Below the pieces are notes generated by a model, which saw nothing but the letters and a program-made list of their open reading frames with translations, was not told the DNA's origin and made no database searches. A stretch of 64,000 nucleotides of DNA from NCBI GenBank assembly GCA_013289985.1, contig JABCYW010000001.1, positions 267,772 to 331,771 on the forward strand, given 5' to 3'. This DNA comes from Betaproteobacteria bacterium (GTDB lineage: Bacteria; Pseudomonadota; Gammaproteobacteria; Burkholderiales; Burkholderiaceae_C). Positions 46,251-55,124 of this stretch are shown here, in pieces. The position numbers were made by a program, and so were the translations under genes. The stretch's first letter is position 1, and every line of letters begins with the position of its first letter.

Positions 46251-47011
46251 GACTTCTCCTTCGGCGCGGCCGCCGGGGCAGCCGCGGATGCCGCGGGCGC
46301 GGCGCCTGTCCCAGGGGCGATTGCGGCTGGCGCCGCGCTCGCGCCCGTGGGCTTGCGATTCTTCACGTCGGCCACCCACTTCGTGACGACGGGGTCGCCC
46401 GCCGGCGTCAGCGCGAGGTAGCGCGTGTACAGGTCCAGCGCGCGGGCGCTGTCGCCGAGGTACAGGTCGTCGAGCACGCCGAGGTTCAGCACCGCGGTGG
46501 CGTAGTTCGGATCGACGGCCAGCGCGTGGTCGTAGGCGTCGCGCGCCTTCGTGAACTCGCCGCTCTGTCGATAGGCCAGGCCCAGCTGGTTCCAGGCGAT
46601 GGCCAGTCCGGGCGCGAGCGTCGTGGCCTTCTCCAGCTCGCTGACGGCCTCGGGCAGCCGGCCTGCCTGGCGCGCCAGCAGGCCGAGATTGGCGTGCGGA
46701 CCGGCGAGGTCGGGATCGGATTGGGTGAGCGCGCGGAAGCCGCGCTCGGCGTCGGCGGCATGTCCGGCGCGCAACAGCGCCAGCGCGTCGTCGTAGGCGC
46801 GTTGCGTGGCCGGCGCGATGGGGCCGGTGGACGCGGGCCTGGGCCCGGCGTCGGCGCTGGCCGCGGCCTGAGGTGCCGAGGCCGCGACCGCACTCGCGGG
46901 CGCACCCGGAAGCGCGTCGCGCAGGCGCATGCCCACGGAGCCGCAGCCGGCGAGCAGCGCCGCGCAGGCCAGCGTCGCCAGCGCGAGCGGGAGACGTTCA
47001 GCGGATCGCAT
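46247..47011 (-). CDS. TPR-repeat lipoprotein
   Basis: A 254-residue protein. A lipobox LLAGC gives Cys22 as the lipid site. TPR repeats run from about residue 65 to 205 (PDLAGPHANLGLLARQAGRL; ATTLAPGLAIAWNQLGLAYR; HALAVDPNYATAVLNLGVL). An Ala-rich tail follows. It overlaps the large TPR gene before it by 14 bases. Confidence 0.88.
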   Translation of the reverse strand: MRSAERLPLALATLACAALLAGCGSVGMRLRDALPGAPASAVAASAPQAAASADAGPRPASTGPIAPATQRAYDDALALLRAGHAADAERGFRALTQSDPDLAGPHANLGLLARQAGRLPEAVSELEKATTLAPGLAIAWNQLGLAYRQSGEFTKARDAYDHALAVDPNYATAVLNLGVLDDLYLGDSARALDLYTRYLALTPAGDPVVTKWVADVKNRKPTGASAAPAAIAPGTGAAPAASAAAPAAAPKEKS

Positions 47012-49907
47012 CGATCGTCCCCTCGCTGCGTTCGGACTTGTTGTAGCGCGCCGGCTGCAGCGTCTTCAACGCCTCGAAGCTCTTCTTCACCCACTCGTCG
47101 TAGAGGCCGTCGGTGGTGCGGTGCGCGTTGATGCCGTGCAGCGCGATGGCCTTCTCCACGTACGGATCGGCCTGCTCCTCCAGCAGCTCGTTGTACTGCT
47201 CGAGCTCCAGCTTGGACAGCTTCTTCGGACGCTGCGAGCCGACCAGCGCCTTGGCGAAGTCCTGGTACACCGTCGCGACGTGGAACGTGGCGGCCGTGGT
47301 GACCTCGGCCACGCCGTAGTCGCTGGCCAGCGCGTAGGCCTTCAGCGCGTCTTCCATCTTGGCTTTCTTCAACTTCAGCTGCTTGGCCAGCGGCTCCACC
47401 AGCGGCACCTTCTGGTAGGCCTCGAACACCGGTTCTGCCGCAGCTAGGGCGGCCATCGCGCCCAGCGTGCGGGTGCGCTCGGTGCGCGCGGCGCCGCCGG
47501 CCTGGTCGGCCAGGAAGATGGCGTGCATCTGCGCGGTCTCGACGGCCGTGTTGCCGTCGATGTGCGCCAGTTGCGCGAGGCGGTAGCGCGCCTCCACGGC
47601 CGGCTCCAGCGGGCTCGGGTACTGCTTGAGGTAGCGGTCGTAGGCCTTGGCGGCCAGCGCGCGGTTGGCGGCGGCGTCGGCGGGCCGCGGCTTGCCGGCC
47701 TTGACGCTGTCCGGATCGCTCGCGGCCGCGCGCTCGTACAGCGTGGCGGCCTGCCATTGCGCCGCGCGGGCACGCGTCGCGCCCTCGGGCGTGGTGGCGG
47801 GCGCGGCGGCGATGCGCTCGTACTGCGCGGCGGCCGGGGCCCACTGCTGCTGCTCGCTGTAGGCCAGCGCCAGGTTGGCGGTGACGTCGCCCTGAAGCGC
47901 GTGGCCCGGGAAGCGCTGGCGGAAGTCCTCCAGCGTGCGGGCGGCGCCGGCCCAGTCCTTCAGCGCGATCAGCGAGGTGGCGGTGTCGTACTCGGCGTTC
48001 GCGCGGATCGCCGATCCGGGCGCGGCCGCCGCGACGCGCGCGAAGCTCGCGGCCGCGGCCTGGTTGTCGCCGGCGGTGCGCGCCTGCTCGCCCTGCTTGT
48101 AGATGGACGCGGCCAGGCGCTCGGTGAGCTCGCCGCGCGCCGGGTCGTTGGCCGGCGCGAGCGCCAGCACCTCGCCGTAGGCCTTCTCGGCGCGGTCGAA
48201 CTTGCCGGCCTCGAACGACGTGTGCGCGACCAGCGTCCAGGCCACGCGGCGCTGCGCCGGCGTGGCGGGCGGATCCAGCGCCAGCACCTGCTCGGCGACG
48301 CTCGCGGCGCGCTCGTTGTCGTGCAGCTTGAACAGCGTGTCGGCGGCGTTGGTGAGCACCGCGGGCGTGCGCGAGTCGGCCGGGAACGCGGCGGCGAAGC
48401 GCAGGCTGCTGTCGACGCCGGTGCGCTGCAGCGGCACCAGCGCGTCGCCGGCGACGCCCTTCTGCTCGGCCGCGTGCGCGAGCAGCGCCGAATAGCCGGC
48501 GTCGGCACCGTGCGGATGCGTCGGGTACTCGTAGGCGGTCTTCTCGTATTCGACCGCCGACGCGCCGAACTGGCCGCTCTCGTAGAGCACCTCGGCCAGC
48601 AGGAAGTTGTTCTCCGCGGCCTCGGGGTCGGACGCGAACTCGGCCAGCCACGCGCGGTACCACTTCGCGGCCTCCACGTAGTCGTCTTTCGACTTGGTCT
48701 TCTGCGCGCTGGCGTGGTAACGCTGCGCCAGTTCGGCCAGCGCGGTCTTGACCAGCGGCTGCGCGTGCTCCCAGCCCTCGGGATTGGCCTTGCGGAACTC
48801 GCCGGCCAGGCCGTACTGCGCCACGTAGTCCTTCTTCGCCGAGAGCGCCAGCTGGTCGAAGCCGGCCTCCTGGTCGATGGCGATCACCTGGGCCTGCATG
48901 GCCGGCGCCTGCGCATCGAGCGGGTTCAGGCGCGCGAAGCCGGCGTAGGTGTCGGCGGCGTCCTTCGGGCGCTCCTGCTTCAGGTACAGCTGGCCCAGCT
49001 GCTGGTACACGCGGAACTCGTACGAGCGGCGCGCGTCGCTGGTGATGTAGGCGGGGATCGAGTCGGCGCCCTTCAGGTTGGCCAGCGAGATGCCGATCAC
49101 GCGCAGGGTGTCGTCGACGAGCTCCTTGTCGGCGCGGGTGAGCGCGTCGGACTTGTCGAGGTCGTCGTCCTTGATGCCCACGATCTTGCCATCGAGCACG
49201 CCGAAGAACGAGGCGAGCGCCTCTTCCAGGTTGCCCTGCTTGAACTTGGACCAGCCCTGCATGTACAGCGCGCGCTCGACGTACGGGTTGTCCTTCTGGC
49301 CGTTGAGCACGAGCGTGTAGGCCTGTTCGGCCTTCGGGTACTGGCGCAGCGTGAACAGCAGCTCGCCGCGGCGGAACTCGGCCTCGTCGAGATAGCGCGT
49401 CTTCGGGTACTGCGCCACCAGCTGGTCCAGCGTCTTCAGGCCTTCCTCGAGCTGGCCGCCCTGCTCCTGTGCCCGCGCGAGCTGGTACAGGATGCGGTCG
49501 TTGTCGGGGTCGTTCGGATACGTCTTGAGGTAGTCGCGGTACTGCGCGACGGCCGCGGTGTAGTCGGGCGTGCCGCTGGCCGTGGGCGTGGTGGCGTTCT
49601 GGTTGTCCGCGCTGGCCATCGACAGGTCGCCCAGGCGGCGCAGCGCTTCGGCGCGCTGCCTGGCATCGGGCGTGACGGCCAGGAAGTTGCGGTAGGCCGC
49701 GATCGCCTTGTCCTCGTTGGCGGGAATGCCCGGGTCGGAGGCGATCACCACCTCGCGGGTGAGCAGGGTCTTCAGCGTGGGCGCGTCGTCGGGCGTGGCG
49801 CCCGGCTTGTGCGTGCCGGCCAGCATCGAGCAGGCGCCCAGCGAGCTGGTGAGCAGCAGCAGGGCCAGCGTGCGCGGCCGCGGCGCGAGCTTAGGGCTTG
49901 GCCGCAT
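46998..49907 (-). CDS. Large TPR-repeat lipoprotein
   Basis: A 969-residue protein. The signal ends in LLTSSLGACSM, with a lipobox Cys26. The rest is helical TPR-type repeat from about residue 70 to the end: AEALRRLGDLSMASADNQN, ILYQLARAQEQGGQLEEGL, and so on. It probably forms a periplasmic scaffold between the inner-membrane motor and the outer-membrane parts. It overlaps the gene before it by 17 bases. Confidence 0.87.
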   Translation of the reverse strand: MRPSPKLAPRPRTLALLLLTSSLGACSMLAGTHKPGATPDDAPTLKTLLTREVVIASDPGIPANEDKAIAAYRNFLAVTPDARQRAEALRRLGDLSMASADNQNATTPTASGTPDYTAAVAQYRDYLKTYPNDPDNDRILYQLARAQEQGGQLEEGLKTLDQLVAQYPKTRYLDEAEFRRGELLFTLRQYPKAEQAYTLVLNGQKDNPYVERALYMQGWSKFKQGNLEEALASFFGVLDGKIVGIKDDDLDKSDALTRADKELVDDTLRVIGISLANLKGADSIPAYITSDARRSYEFRVYQQLGQLYLKQERPKDAADTYAGFARLNPLDAQAPAMQAQVIAIDQEAGFDQLALSAKKDYVAQYGLAGEFRKANPEGWEHAQPLVKTALAELAQRYHASAQKTKSKDDYVEAAKWYRAWLAEFASDPEAAENNFLLAEVLYESGQFGASAVEYEKTAYEYPTHPHGADAGYSALLAHAAEQKGVAGDALVPLQRTGVDSSLRFAAAFPADSRTPAVLTNAADTLFKLHDNERAASVAEQVLALDPPATPAQRRVAWTLVAHTSFEAGKFDRAEKAYGEVLALAPANDPARGELTERLAASIYKQGEQARTAGDNQAAAASFARVAAAAPGSAIRANAEYDTATSLIALKDWAGAARTLEDFRQRFPGHALQGDVTANLALAYSEQQQWAPAAAQYERIAAAPATTPEGATRARAAQWQAATLYERAAASDPDSVKAGKPRPADAAANRALAAKAYDRYLKQYPSPLEPAVEARYRLAQLAHIDGNTAVETAQMHAIFLADQAGGAARTERTRTLGAMAALAAAEPVFEAYQKVPLVEPLAKQLKLKKAKMEDALKAYALASDYGVAEVTTAATFHVATVYQDFAKALVGSQRPKKLSKLELEQYNELLEEQADPYVEKAIALHGINAHRTTDGLYDEWVKKSFEALKTLQPARYNKSERSEGTIDAIR

Positions 49908-51825
49908 GGTCGCCCTCCTTCGGTTCGGTGGCGCGGTCGTACAGCTGCGCGACGGCGTAGCGGGCCTGCGCGGTGTACTGCGCCAGGCGTTCCTTCTGCG
50001 ACTTCAGCTCCGTGATCGCGATCTCCTGCAGCGCGCCCTGCTGCTCCTTGCCCAGCGCGGCCACGCGCGGCATCAGCACGTCGACGCGGGCCTGGAGCTC
50101 GGCGATGCGGCGCGCGAATTCCTCGAAGTGCGCGGGCTCGTCACGCTGGGCCCGGGCCAGCTGCTCGTCGTGCGCGCGGGCATCCACCAGCGCGTCCTCG
50201 GTCTGCTTCTGGCCCTTCTTCGCATCCCACACGCGGGCGGGGAATTCGTGCGCGAGCTGCCACGCGAGCGCGCCGGCCACGCGGCGCAGGCGGTCGTGGG
50301 CCTCGACCAGGCCGGGATCGGCGTCGGGCGGCAGGCTGGCCAGCGTGCCGGTGACGCGCGCCAGGCGTTGCTGCAGCTCGCGCTCGTTGGCGTCGGCGAA
50401 GGCGACGCCGTCGGCGGCCTCCTCGGCCTGCTTCACCGCCGCGGCGTTCTCGTCGCTGCGCTGCTGCAGGTGGGCGATGTCCTGGCCGCTGGCCTGCTGC
50501 TGCTCGCGGATCTTCGGGACGCGTTCGGCGAAGGCCTGGCGGCGCGTGGCCAGCATGTCGCCGAACACGCCCAGGTTCTCGTGCCATTCGGCCAGGTTGT
50601 GGCCGAGGAACTGCAGGTCGCGGTAGTTCTTGAACGCTTCCTGGAACTCGTTGCCGGCGATGACCGGCGTGAGCAGGCGGGCGTGCGGCATCAGCGGCAC
50701 GTCGCGGAAGGTCTGGAACCAGCCCATCTCCTCGCCCGGGTTGCGCGACATCAGGCCCTCGATGAGCTTGCCGTCGCGGATCGCGGCGATGGTCGCGTCG
50801 ACGTTGGCGTCCTCGGTCTCGAAGTTGGCGATCGCGCTCTCGTAGCGCTGCAGCGCCTGGGCGTCGGCGTGCAGCTCGGCGTAGGCGTAGGGCACGGCCA
50901 GCTGGGCCTCGAGCACCGCGGAGTCGGTGGAGTCGCGTCCGGCCAGCTCCACCCAGGGCACCAGCGCCAGCTTGGGGCTGCCGAGCGCGTCGGCGGCCCA
51001 GCCGAAGCCCAGCAGCGCCGCGTTGGCCTCGATGCCCTGCAGGCGCACGCGCTGCAGGTAGGCGCGCGCGTCCTGCGGCTTGCCGGCCTTCAGCGCGGCG
51101 AAGCCGAGCGCGACGTTGGCCTTGTCGCGCAGCGCGCGGCCTTCCTCGTCGGGCATGGTCTGGCGGCCGAGGTCGTCGAGCATCGTGGTGCCGTGCGCGG
51201 CGTCGCCGCCGCGGATCAGCGCCACGCCCAGGTTGTAGCGCGCGTACAGGTCGTCGCCGCGCGGGCCCGCGATGGGCGTGAGGATCTTGCCGGCGCCGGC
51301 GTTGTCGCCCAGCGCCATCAGCACGTTGGCCTGCAGCAGCCGGCGGTCGTCCTCCAGCGGCGCGGGCAGGCGGTGCTCGATGCGCGCGAGCGCCTTGTTC
51401 GCCTCGGGCATCAGGCCGCGCTGGTAGCGCACCTTGGCCAGGAAGTACCACGCGCGGTCGCGCACCGACGGCGCGGCGCCGCGCGCGAGCAGCGCCTCGA
51501 ACACCTCGCCCGCCTGCTGGTGCAGGCCGTAGGACAGCAGCAGGCCGCCACGAAGGATCTCCGCCTCGTCGGCGTGGTGCTGCATGCGGTTGAAGACCTG
51601 CGAGGCCTCCAGCTTGGTGATGGCCGGGAAGTAGCGCCCCTGGTAGAACTCGAACAGCACGTCGCCGTAGTGCGGATCCAGCACCGGGTGCAGCGGCGGA
51701 TCGGCGGGCACCTTGTCCGGGTCGTCGGCTGCGCGCGCGCCCGACATCGCCAGCGCGCCGGCCACGAGGGCGGCGACCACGGCCAGGTGGAAGGAGAAGC
51801 GCGAACGCTGGCGCATCGTCGTCAC
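49891..51825 (-). CDS. TPR/coiled-coil periplasmic protein
   Basis: A 644-residue protein with a signal peptide (FHLAVVAALVAGALAMSGARA). The first 300 residues are TPR-like (HADEAEILRGGLLLSYGLHQ; LYARYNLGVALIRGGDAAHG). The region of about 400-600 is rich in charged heptads and likely a coiled coil (IREQQQASGQDIAHLQQRSD; ITELKSQKERLAQYTAQARY). It overlaps its neighbours on both sides. A structural part of the same machine is likely. Confidence 0.85.
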   Translation of the reverse strand: MTTMRQRSRFSFHLAVVAALVAGALAMSGARAADDPDKVPADPPLHPVLDPHYGDVLFEFYQGRYFPAITKLEASQVFNRMQHHADEAEILRGGLLLSYGLHQQAGEVFEALLARGAAPSVRDRAWYFLAKVRYQRGLMPEANKALARIEHRLPAPLEDDRRLLQANVLMALGDNAGAGKILTPIAGPRGDDLYARYNLGVALIRGGDAAHGTTMLDDLGRQTMPDEEGRALRDKANVALGFAALKAGKPQDARAYLQRVRLQGIEANAALLGFGWAADALGSPKLALVPWVELAGRDSTDSAVLEAQLAVPYAYAELHADAQALQRYESAIANFETEDANVDATIAAIRDGKLIEGLMSRNPGEEMGWFQTFRDVPLMPHARLLTPVIAGNEFQEAFKNYRDLQFLGHNLAEWHENLGVFGDMLATRRQAFAERVPKIREQQQASGQDIAHLQQRSDENAAAVKQAEEAADGVAFADANERELQQRLARVTGTLASLPPDADPGLVEAHDRLRRVAGALAWQLAHEFPARVWDAKKGQKQTEDALVDARAHDEQLARAQRDEPAHFEEFARRIAELQARVDVLMPRVAALGKEQQGALQEIAITELKSQKERLAQYTAQARYAVAQLYDRATEPKEGDHAAKP

Positions 51826-52442
51826 TGCCAGACTTTGACGTCGAATTCCGGCTGCAGCTTCTGCTGCACGTCCTTGATCTGCAGCTCGATGTACTTGGGC
51901 TCGGTGGTCTTGTCGAACTTGATCGTGGTGGCGCGCTTGTAGTCGCGGTCGTGCGGGCCCTTGCCGGTGAAGAACGCGACGATCTCGTGGCTGCCCGCGC
52001 GCAGGTCGCCCAGGTAGACGCGCTGGACGCCGCCGCGATGCAGCGCCTGCACCTCCAGCGGCGTGTAGAGGTAGGTGGACACCACCTTGTCGTCGAGCCT
52101 GATCTGCACGGAGTCGAGGTCGAACAGCAGGCCCACGTCCATGGACACGAACACGGCCACCTGCGTGTTGGCCGGGAACAGCAGCTCCTCTTCCAGCACC
52201 AGCAGGTCGCGGTTCAGGCTGATGACGTCGGCCTTGGTGGCCTGCACGCGGTCGTCGAGGCTGCCCTGCGGCACGCTCGCGGCGGCGGGCGCGGCCGCGC
52301 TGGCCGCGGCATCGGGTGCCGAGACGGCGGCCGGCAGCGGCGCGGAGGCCGGGGCGGCGGGTGCGTCGGCCGCGAAGGCGGGCGACAGCGCCGTGGCGCA
52401 GAGTCCGAGGGCGATCAACGCCGCGCGAGTCAGTTTCAGCAT
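51822..52442 (-). CDS. Secreted protein of unknown function (206 aa)
   Basis: A 206-residue protein with a signal peptide (RAALIALGLCATALSPAFA), an Ala/Pro-rich linker to about residue 60, and a beta-rich domain (LLVLEEELLFPANTQVAVFV to the end). The domain has the look of an immunoglobulin-like or carbohydrate-binding fold. No named family recognised. The ATG at 52442 is used; GTG at 52454 is the alternative. The stop overlaps the next gene. Confidence 0.75.
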   Translation of the reverse strand: MLKLTRAALIALGLCATALSPAFAADAPAAPASAPLPAAVSAPDAAASAAAPAAASVPQGSLDDRVQATKADVISLNRDLLVLEEELLFPANTQVAVFVSMDVGLLFDLDSVQIRLDDKVVSTYLYTPLEVQALHRGGVQRVYLGDLRAGSHEIVAFFTGKGPHDRDYKRATTIKFDKTTEPKYIELQIKDVQQKLQPEFDVKVWQ

Positions 52443-52461
52443 GCGGGCTCTCACTTGTCTT

Positions 52462-53571
52462 TCAGAACGTGGCCGACAGGACGGTGTTCATCACGCTCGC
52501 CTTGTAGGAATAAGGCTTGCCGGTGCGCGCGTCGGTGTAGTCGGCGTAATGGAAATCGATGAACTGGTAGGTAGCGCTCAGCTTGACGTCGTACTTGCCC
52601 GGCACGCTGCGCAGCGTGTACGACACGCTGGCGCCGGGGCCGAAGTCGTGCATGGTGCTGAGCTCGCGGTTGCGCGTGACGTAGAGCGTCTGCTGCGGCG
52701 CGTTGTCGCTGTAGAACAGGGCGTGGTTCTGGCGGTAGTAGCGCACGAAGCTCTCGAGCAGCCAGCCCGGCGCGAGGTTGCGGTTGTAGCCCAGCTCCAG
52801 CGTGTGGCCGCGGATGCCCCAGGTGTCCCAGTAGTAGCGGTAGTCGGCGCGGAACGCGCGGCGGTTGTCGGCGCCCTCGGGCGTGATGTCGCCGGTGGTG
52901 GACAGCTTGAGCGCCTTGCTCTCGCGGGTGCGCGGGTCGTTCTCGTGCACGTAGGTGCCGAACACGCGCGCCAGGCGGTACGGACTGCCCAGGTAGCCGT
53001 CGTCGTTGATCGATTCGAGGTTGGCGCTGGCCGTCCAGCGCGGCGTGAGGATCTGCGTGACGCCCAGCCGGTATTGCCAGTGGCGCGCGGTGTCGATCCA
53101 GCCGGGCGTGCCGTGCTGGCCCACCTTGTCGTGCGCGCGGCTGTAGCCCATGGTGACGGTGGTCATGCCGCCGAACACGTCCTGCGTGAGGTCGACGCTG
53201 AGGGTGCTGGCCTGGTAGTCGGGCTCCACGCTGCGCGAGCCCGAGACGTGGATCAGCGAATCGCGCACCACGTAGTCGAGGCCGATCTCGCCCTGGTCGC
53301 GCGTCTCCTTGTACTTGCTGGCCGTGGTGACGACGTCGATGGACGCGTTGCTCACCGCGTCCACGTAGTAGCTGCCCGACAGCGCGACGCGATCGAGCAT
53401 GCTCTTGCGCACCAGCACGGCCGGGCCTTGCGCGATGACGCCGCCGCCGTCGTACAGGTGGTACATCGTCTCGGCGCGGTCTTCCGGCAGGTCCACCGCG
53501 TGCACGCTGCCCGAGACGATGGCACCGCCGACGAGGCCGGCGACGGTCGCGGCGTTCTTAATTGCAGCCAC
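52462..53571 (-). CDS. DUF3570 outer-membrane beta-barrel protein
   Basis: A 369-residue DUF3570 protein. A signal peptide ends near VHAVDLPEDRAET (about residue 25). The mature part is made of alternating amphipathic strands (LSGSYYVDAVSNASIDVVTT; FRADYRYYWDTWGIRGHTLE) and ends ASVMNTVLSATF with the aromatic terminus of outer-membrane barrels. It overlaps the DUF4266 gene by 14 bases; the two domains generally occur together. Confidence 0.9.
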   Translation of the reverse strand: MAAIKNAATVAGLVGGAIVSGSVHAVDLPEDRAETMYHLYDGGGVIAQGPAVLVRKSMLDRVALSGSYYVDAVSNASIDVVTTASKYKETRDQGEIGLDYVVRDSLIHVSGSRSVEPDYQASTLSVDLTQDVFGGMTTVTMGYSRAHDKVGQHGTPGWIDTARHWQYRLGVTQILTPRWTASANLESINDDGYLGSPYRLARVFGTYVHENDPRTRESKALKLSTTGDITPEGADNRRAFRADYRYYWDTWGIRGHTLELGYNRNLAPGWLLESFVRYYRQNHALFYSDNAPQQTLYVTRNRELSTMHDFGPGASVSYTLRSVPGKYDVKLSATYQFIDFHYADYTDARTGKPYSYKASVMNTVLSATF

Positions 53572-53806
53572 AGCCGCCCCCCTGCACGCCGGTGGCGCCG
53601 CGCGAGCCTTCGCGCACCGTGTAGACGTGATCCTGCTGGCGGCCCGGCAGCTCGTTGAGCGAGGCCTTCATCACCGGGTCGGCCAGGCGCTCGCGCTCGT
53701 AGGGCTTCACCCAGGGCTCGATCGGCTTGTAGGCACAGCCGGCGAGCACGAAGGCGGCGCCGGCGAGGACCAGGACGGAGACAGGACGGAAGGCGCGCAT
53801 CGTCAT
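53558..53806 (-). CDS. DUF4266 small lipoprotein with C-terminal CGCN
   Basis: An 82-residue lipoprotein. LVLAGAAFVLAGCAY gives the lipobox, then the family core KPIEPWVKPYERERLADPVM. The end, GATGVQGGGCGCN, is a Gly-Cys tail found in DUF4266 proteins. Its purpose is unknown; Cys pairs beside a TlpA gene suggest redox control or metal binding. It overlaps tlpA by ATGA. Confidence 0.9.
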   Translation of the reverse strand: MTMRAFRPVSVLVLAGAAFVLAGCAYKPIEPWVKPYERERLADPVMKASLNELPGRQQDHVYTVREGSRGATGVQGGGCGCN

Positions 53807-54312
53807 TCCTTCAGCAACCCGCGGATCTGCTGTTCGTAGTCGTCCTCCGTGCCCGCGCGGTAGCCGCGGTGCAGGAAGCGCATCTTGCCGTCGCGGTCGA
53901 TCACGATGGTGGACGGCATCGTGTTCAGGTCGTACAGCTTGCTCACCTTCTTGTCGGTGTCGAGCAGCACCGGGAAGCTCACGTTCAACCTGGCGGCGGT
54001 GGCCAGCGCGGTGTGCGGGTCGTCGTCGACGTTGACGCCCAGCAGCACGAAGCCCGACTTGCGGTACTTCTGGTACAGCGTGTCGAGGCGCGGCATTTCC
54101 TCGCGGCACGGGCCGCACCAGGTGGCCCAGAAGTTGACCAGAACGACCTGGCCGCGCAGTTCGTCGAGGCGCACGTTGCGGCCGTCGGAGCCGCGCAGCG
54201 TGAAGTCGGGTGCGGCGGCGTTGGCCACCGGCACGGTGGCGCCGGCGGTGCCCATGGCCGATGTTGCGAGCGCGGCAAAGGCGGCGGCGACGAGGGAGCG
54301 GATCATGCGCAT
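53803..54312 (-). CDS. TlpA-family thiol-disulphide oxidoreductase
   Basis: A 169-residue periplasmic thioredoxin-like protein. A signal peptide ends near residue 25. The active site is WCGPC with C66/C69 in VNFWATWCGPCREEM, and the cis-Pro loop is in NTMPSTIVID. It probably keeps cysteines of the neighbouring cytochromes or DUF4266 reduced. A 100-base gap separates it from the barrel gene before it. Confidence 0.92.
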   Translation of the reverse strand: MRMIRSLVAAAFAALATSAMGTAGATVPVANAAAPDFTLRGSDGRNVRLDELRGQVVLVNFWATWCGPCREEMPRLDTLYQKYRKSGFVLLGVNVDDDPHTALATAARLNVSFPVLLDTDKKVSKLYDLNTMPSTIVIDRDGKMRFLHRGYRAGTEDDYEQQIRGLLKE

Positions 54313-54412
54313 TTGGGTTTCACCTGGCTGGAATCGAACGGTGGAGACGGGGGTGTCGTCAGGGATATCGACGACGCGGCCGTGCGATCAAGCCGGGACG
54401 GAGTCGGTTTTG

Positions 54413-55114
54413 TCAGAAGAAGAACGAGAATCCCAGCGACAGCTCGGGGTTCTGCGTGGCGGATCGCTTGCCGAGCAAGTCGAGCGTGAAGATGTGGTCG
54501 CGGACGTCGGCCCGCAGCGCCACCCAGTCGGCCAGGAACAGCTTGGCGCCCATGCCGAAGTTCCAGGTCTGCATGCGCTGCGAGTCGAAGGAGGTGCTGC
54601 CGATGCCCGCGATCGCGTACATCGTGGAGGCCTTCGCCCAGTTCTTGCCGACGAAGATCTCTCCGGGCAGGAAGTTCCAGCCCAGCGACAGGTCGTAGTA
54701 CTTCAGCTTTTCCTGTTCGGCGGTGAAGATGCCGCCCGGCAGGATCTGGCGGAAGGCCTTGTCGGTGACCTTGGTGCGGCCGTAGGTGGCCTCGACGAAG
54801 AAGTCTTCCGTGACGTCGTAGCCCAGCCGGGCGCCCCAGTTGAAGCTGGTGCCGAAGTTCTGCGACGAGTAGCTGCCGCCGAACAGGCCGATCTCGAAGT
54901 CGTTGGACGGGTACTTGGGCTTGTGCACGTCGCGGCGCTCGACCTGCGGCACGATCACCTGGTCGGGCGTGTCGACCGCGGGCGCGTCGGCGGCGCGGGC
55001 GTTGCCGTGGGCCAGCAGCGCCAGCACGCAGGCGGTGGCCAGCGTGGCCGCCGTCGCGCGGGCGGCAATGGAGTACTTGCGCGATGCAGTCGTGGAGCGG
55101 CTCTTGGCGGTCAT
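54413..55114 (-). CDS. Outer-membrane beta-barrel protein
   Basis: A 233-residue protein with a signal peptide (ending NARAAD near 42) and an eight-strand type barrel: FEIGLFGGSYSSQNFGTSFN, then GARLGYDVTEDFFVEATYGR, ending PELSLGFSFFF with the aromatic terminus. It resembles the outer-membrane beta-barrel domain proteins found with AgmX-type systems (OMP_myx_plus). It pairs with the SH3-barrel protein 10 bases upstream. Confidence 0.87.
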   Translation of the reverse strand: MTAKSRSTTASRKYSIAARATAATLATACVLALLAHGNARAADAPAVDTPDQVIVPQVERRDVHKPKYPSNDFEIGLFGGSYSSQNFGTSFNWGARLGYDVTEDFFVEATYGRTKVTDKAFRQILPGGIFTAEQEKLKYYDLSLGWNFLPGEIFVGKNWAKASTMYAIAGIGSTSFDSQRMQTWNFGMGAKLFLADWVALRADVRDHIFTLDLLGKRSATQNPELSLGFSFFF

Positions 55115-55124
55115 GGGCGGCGCA

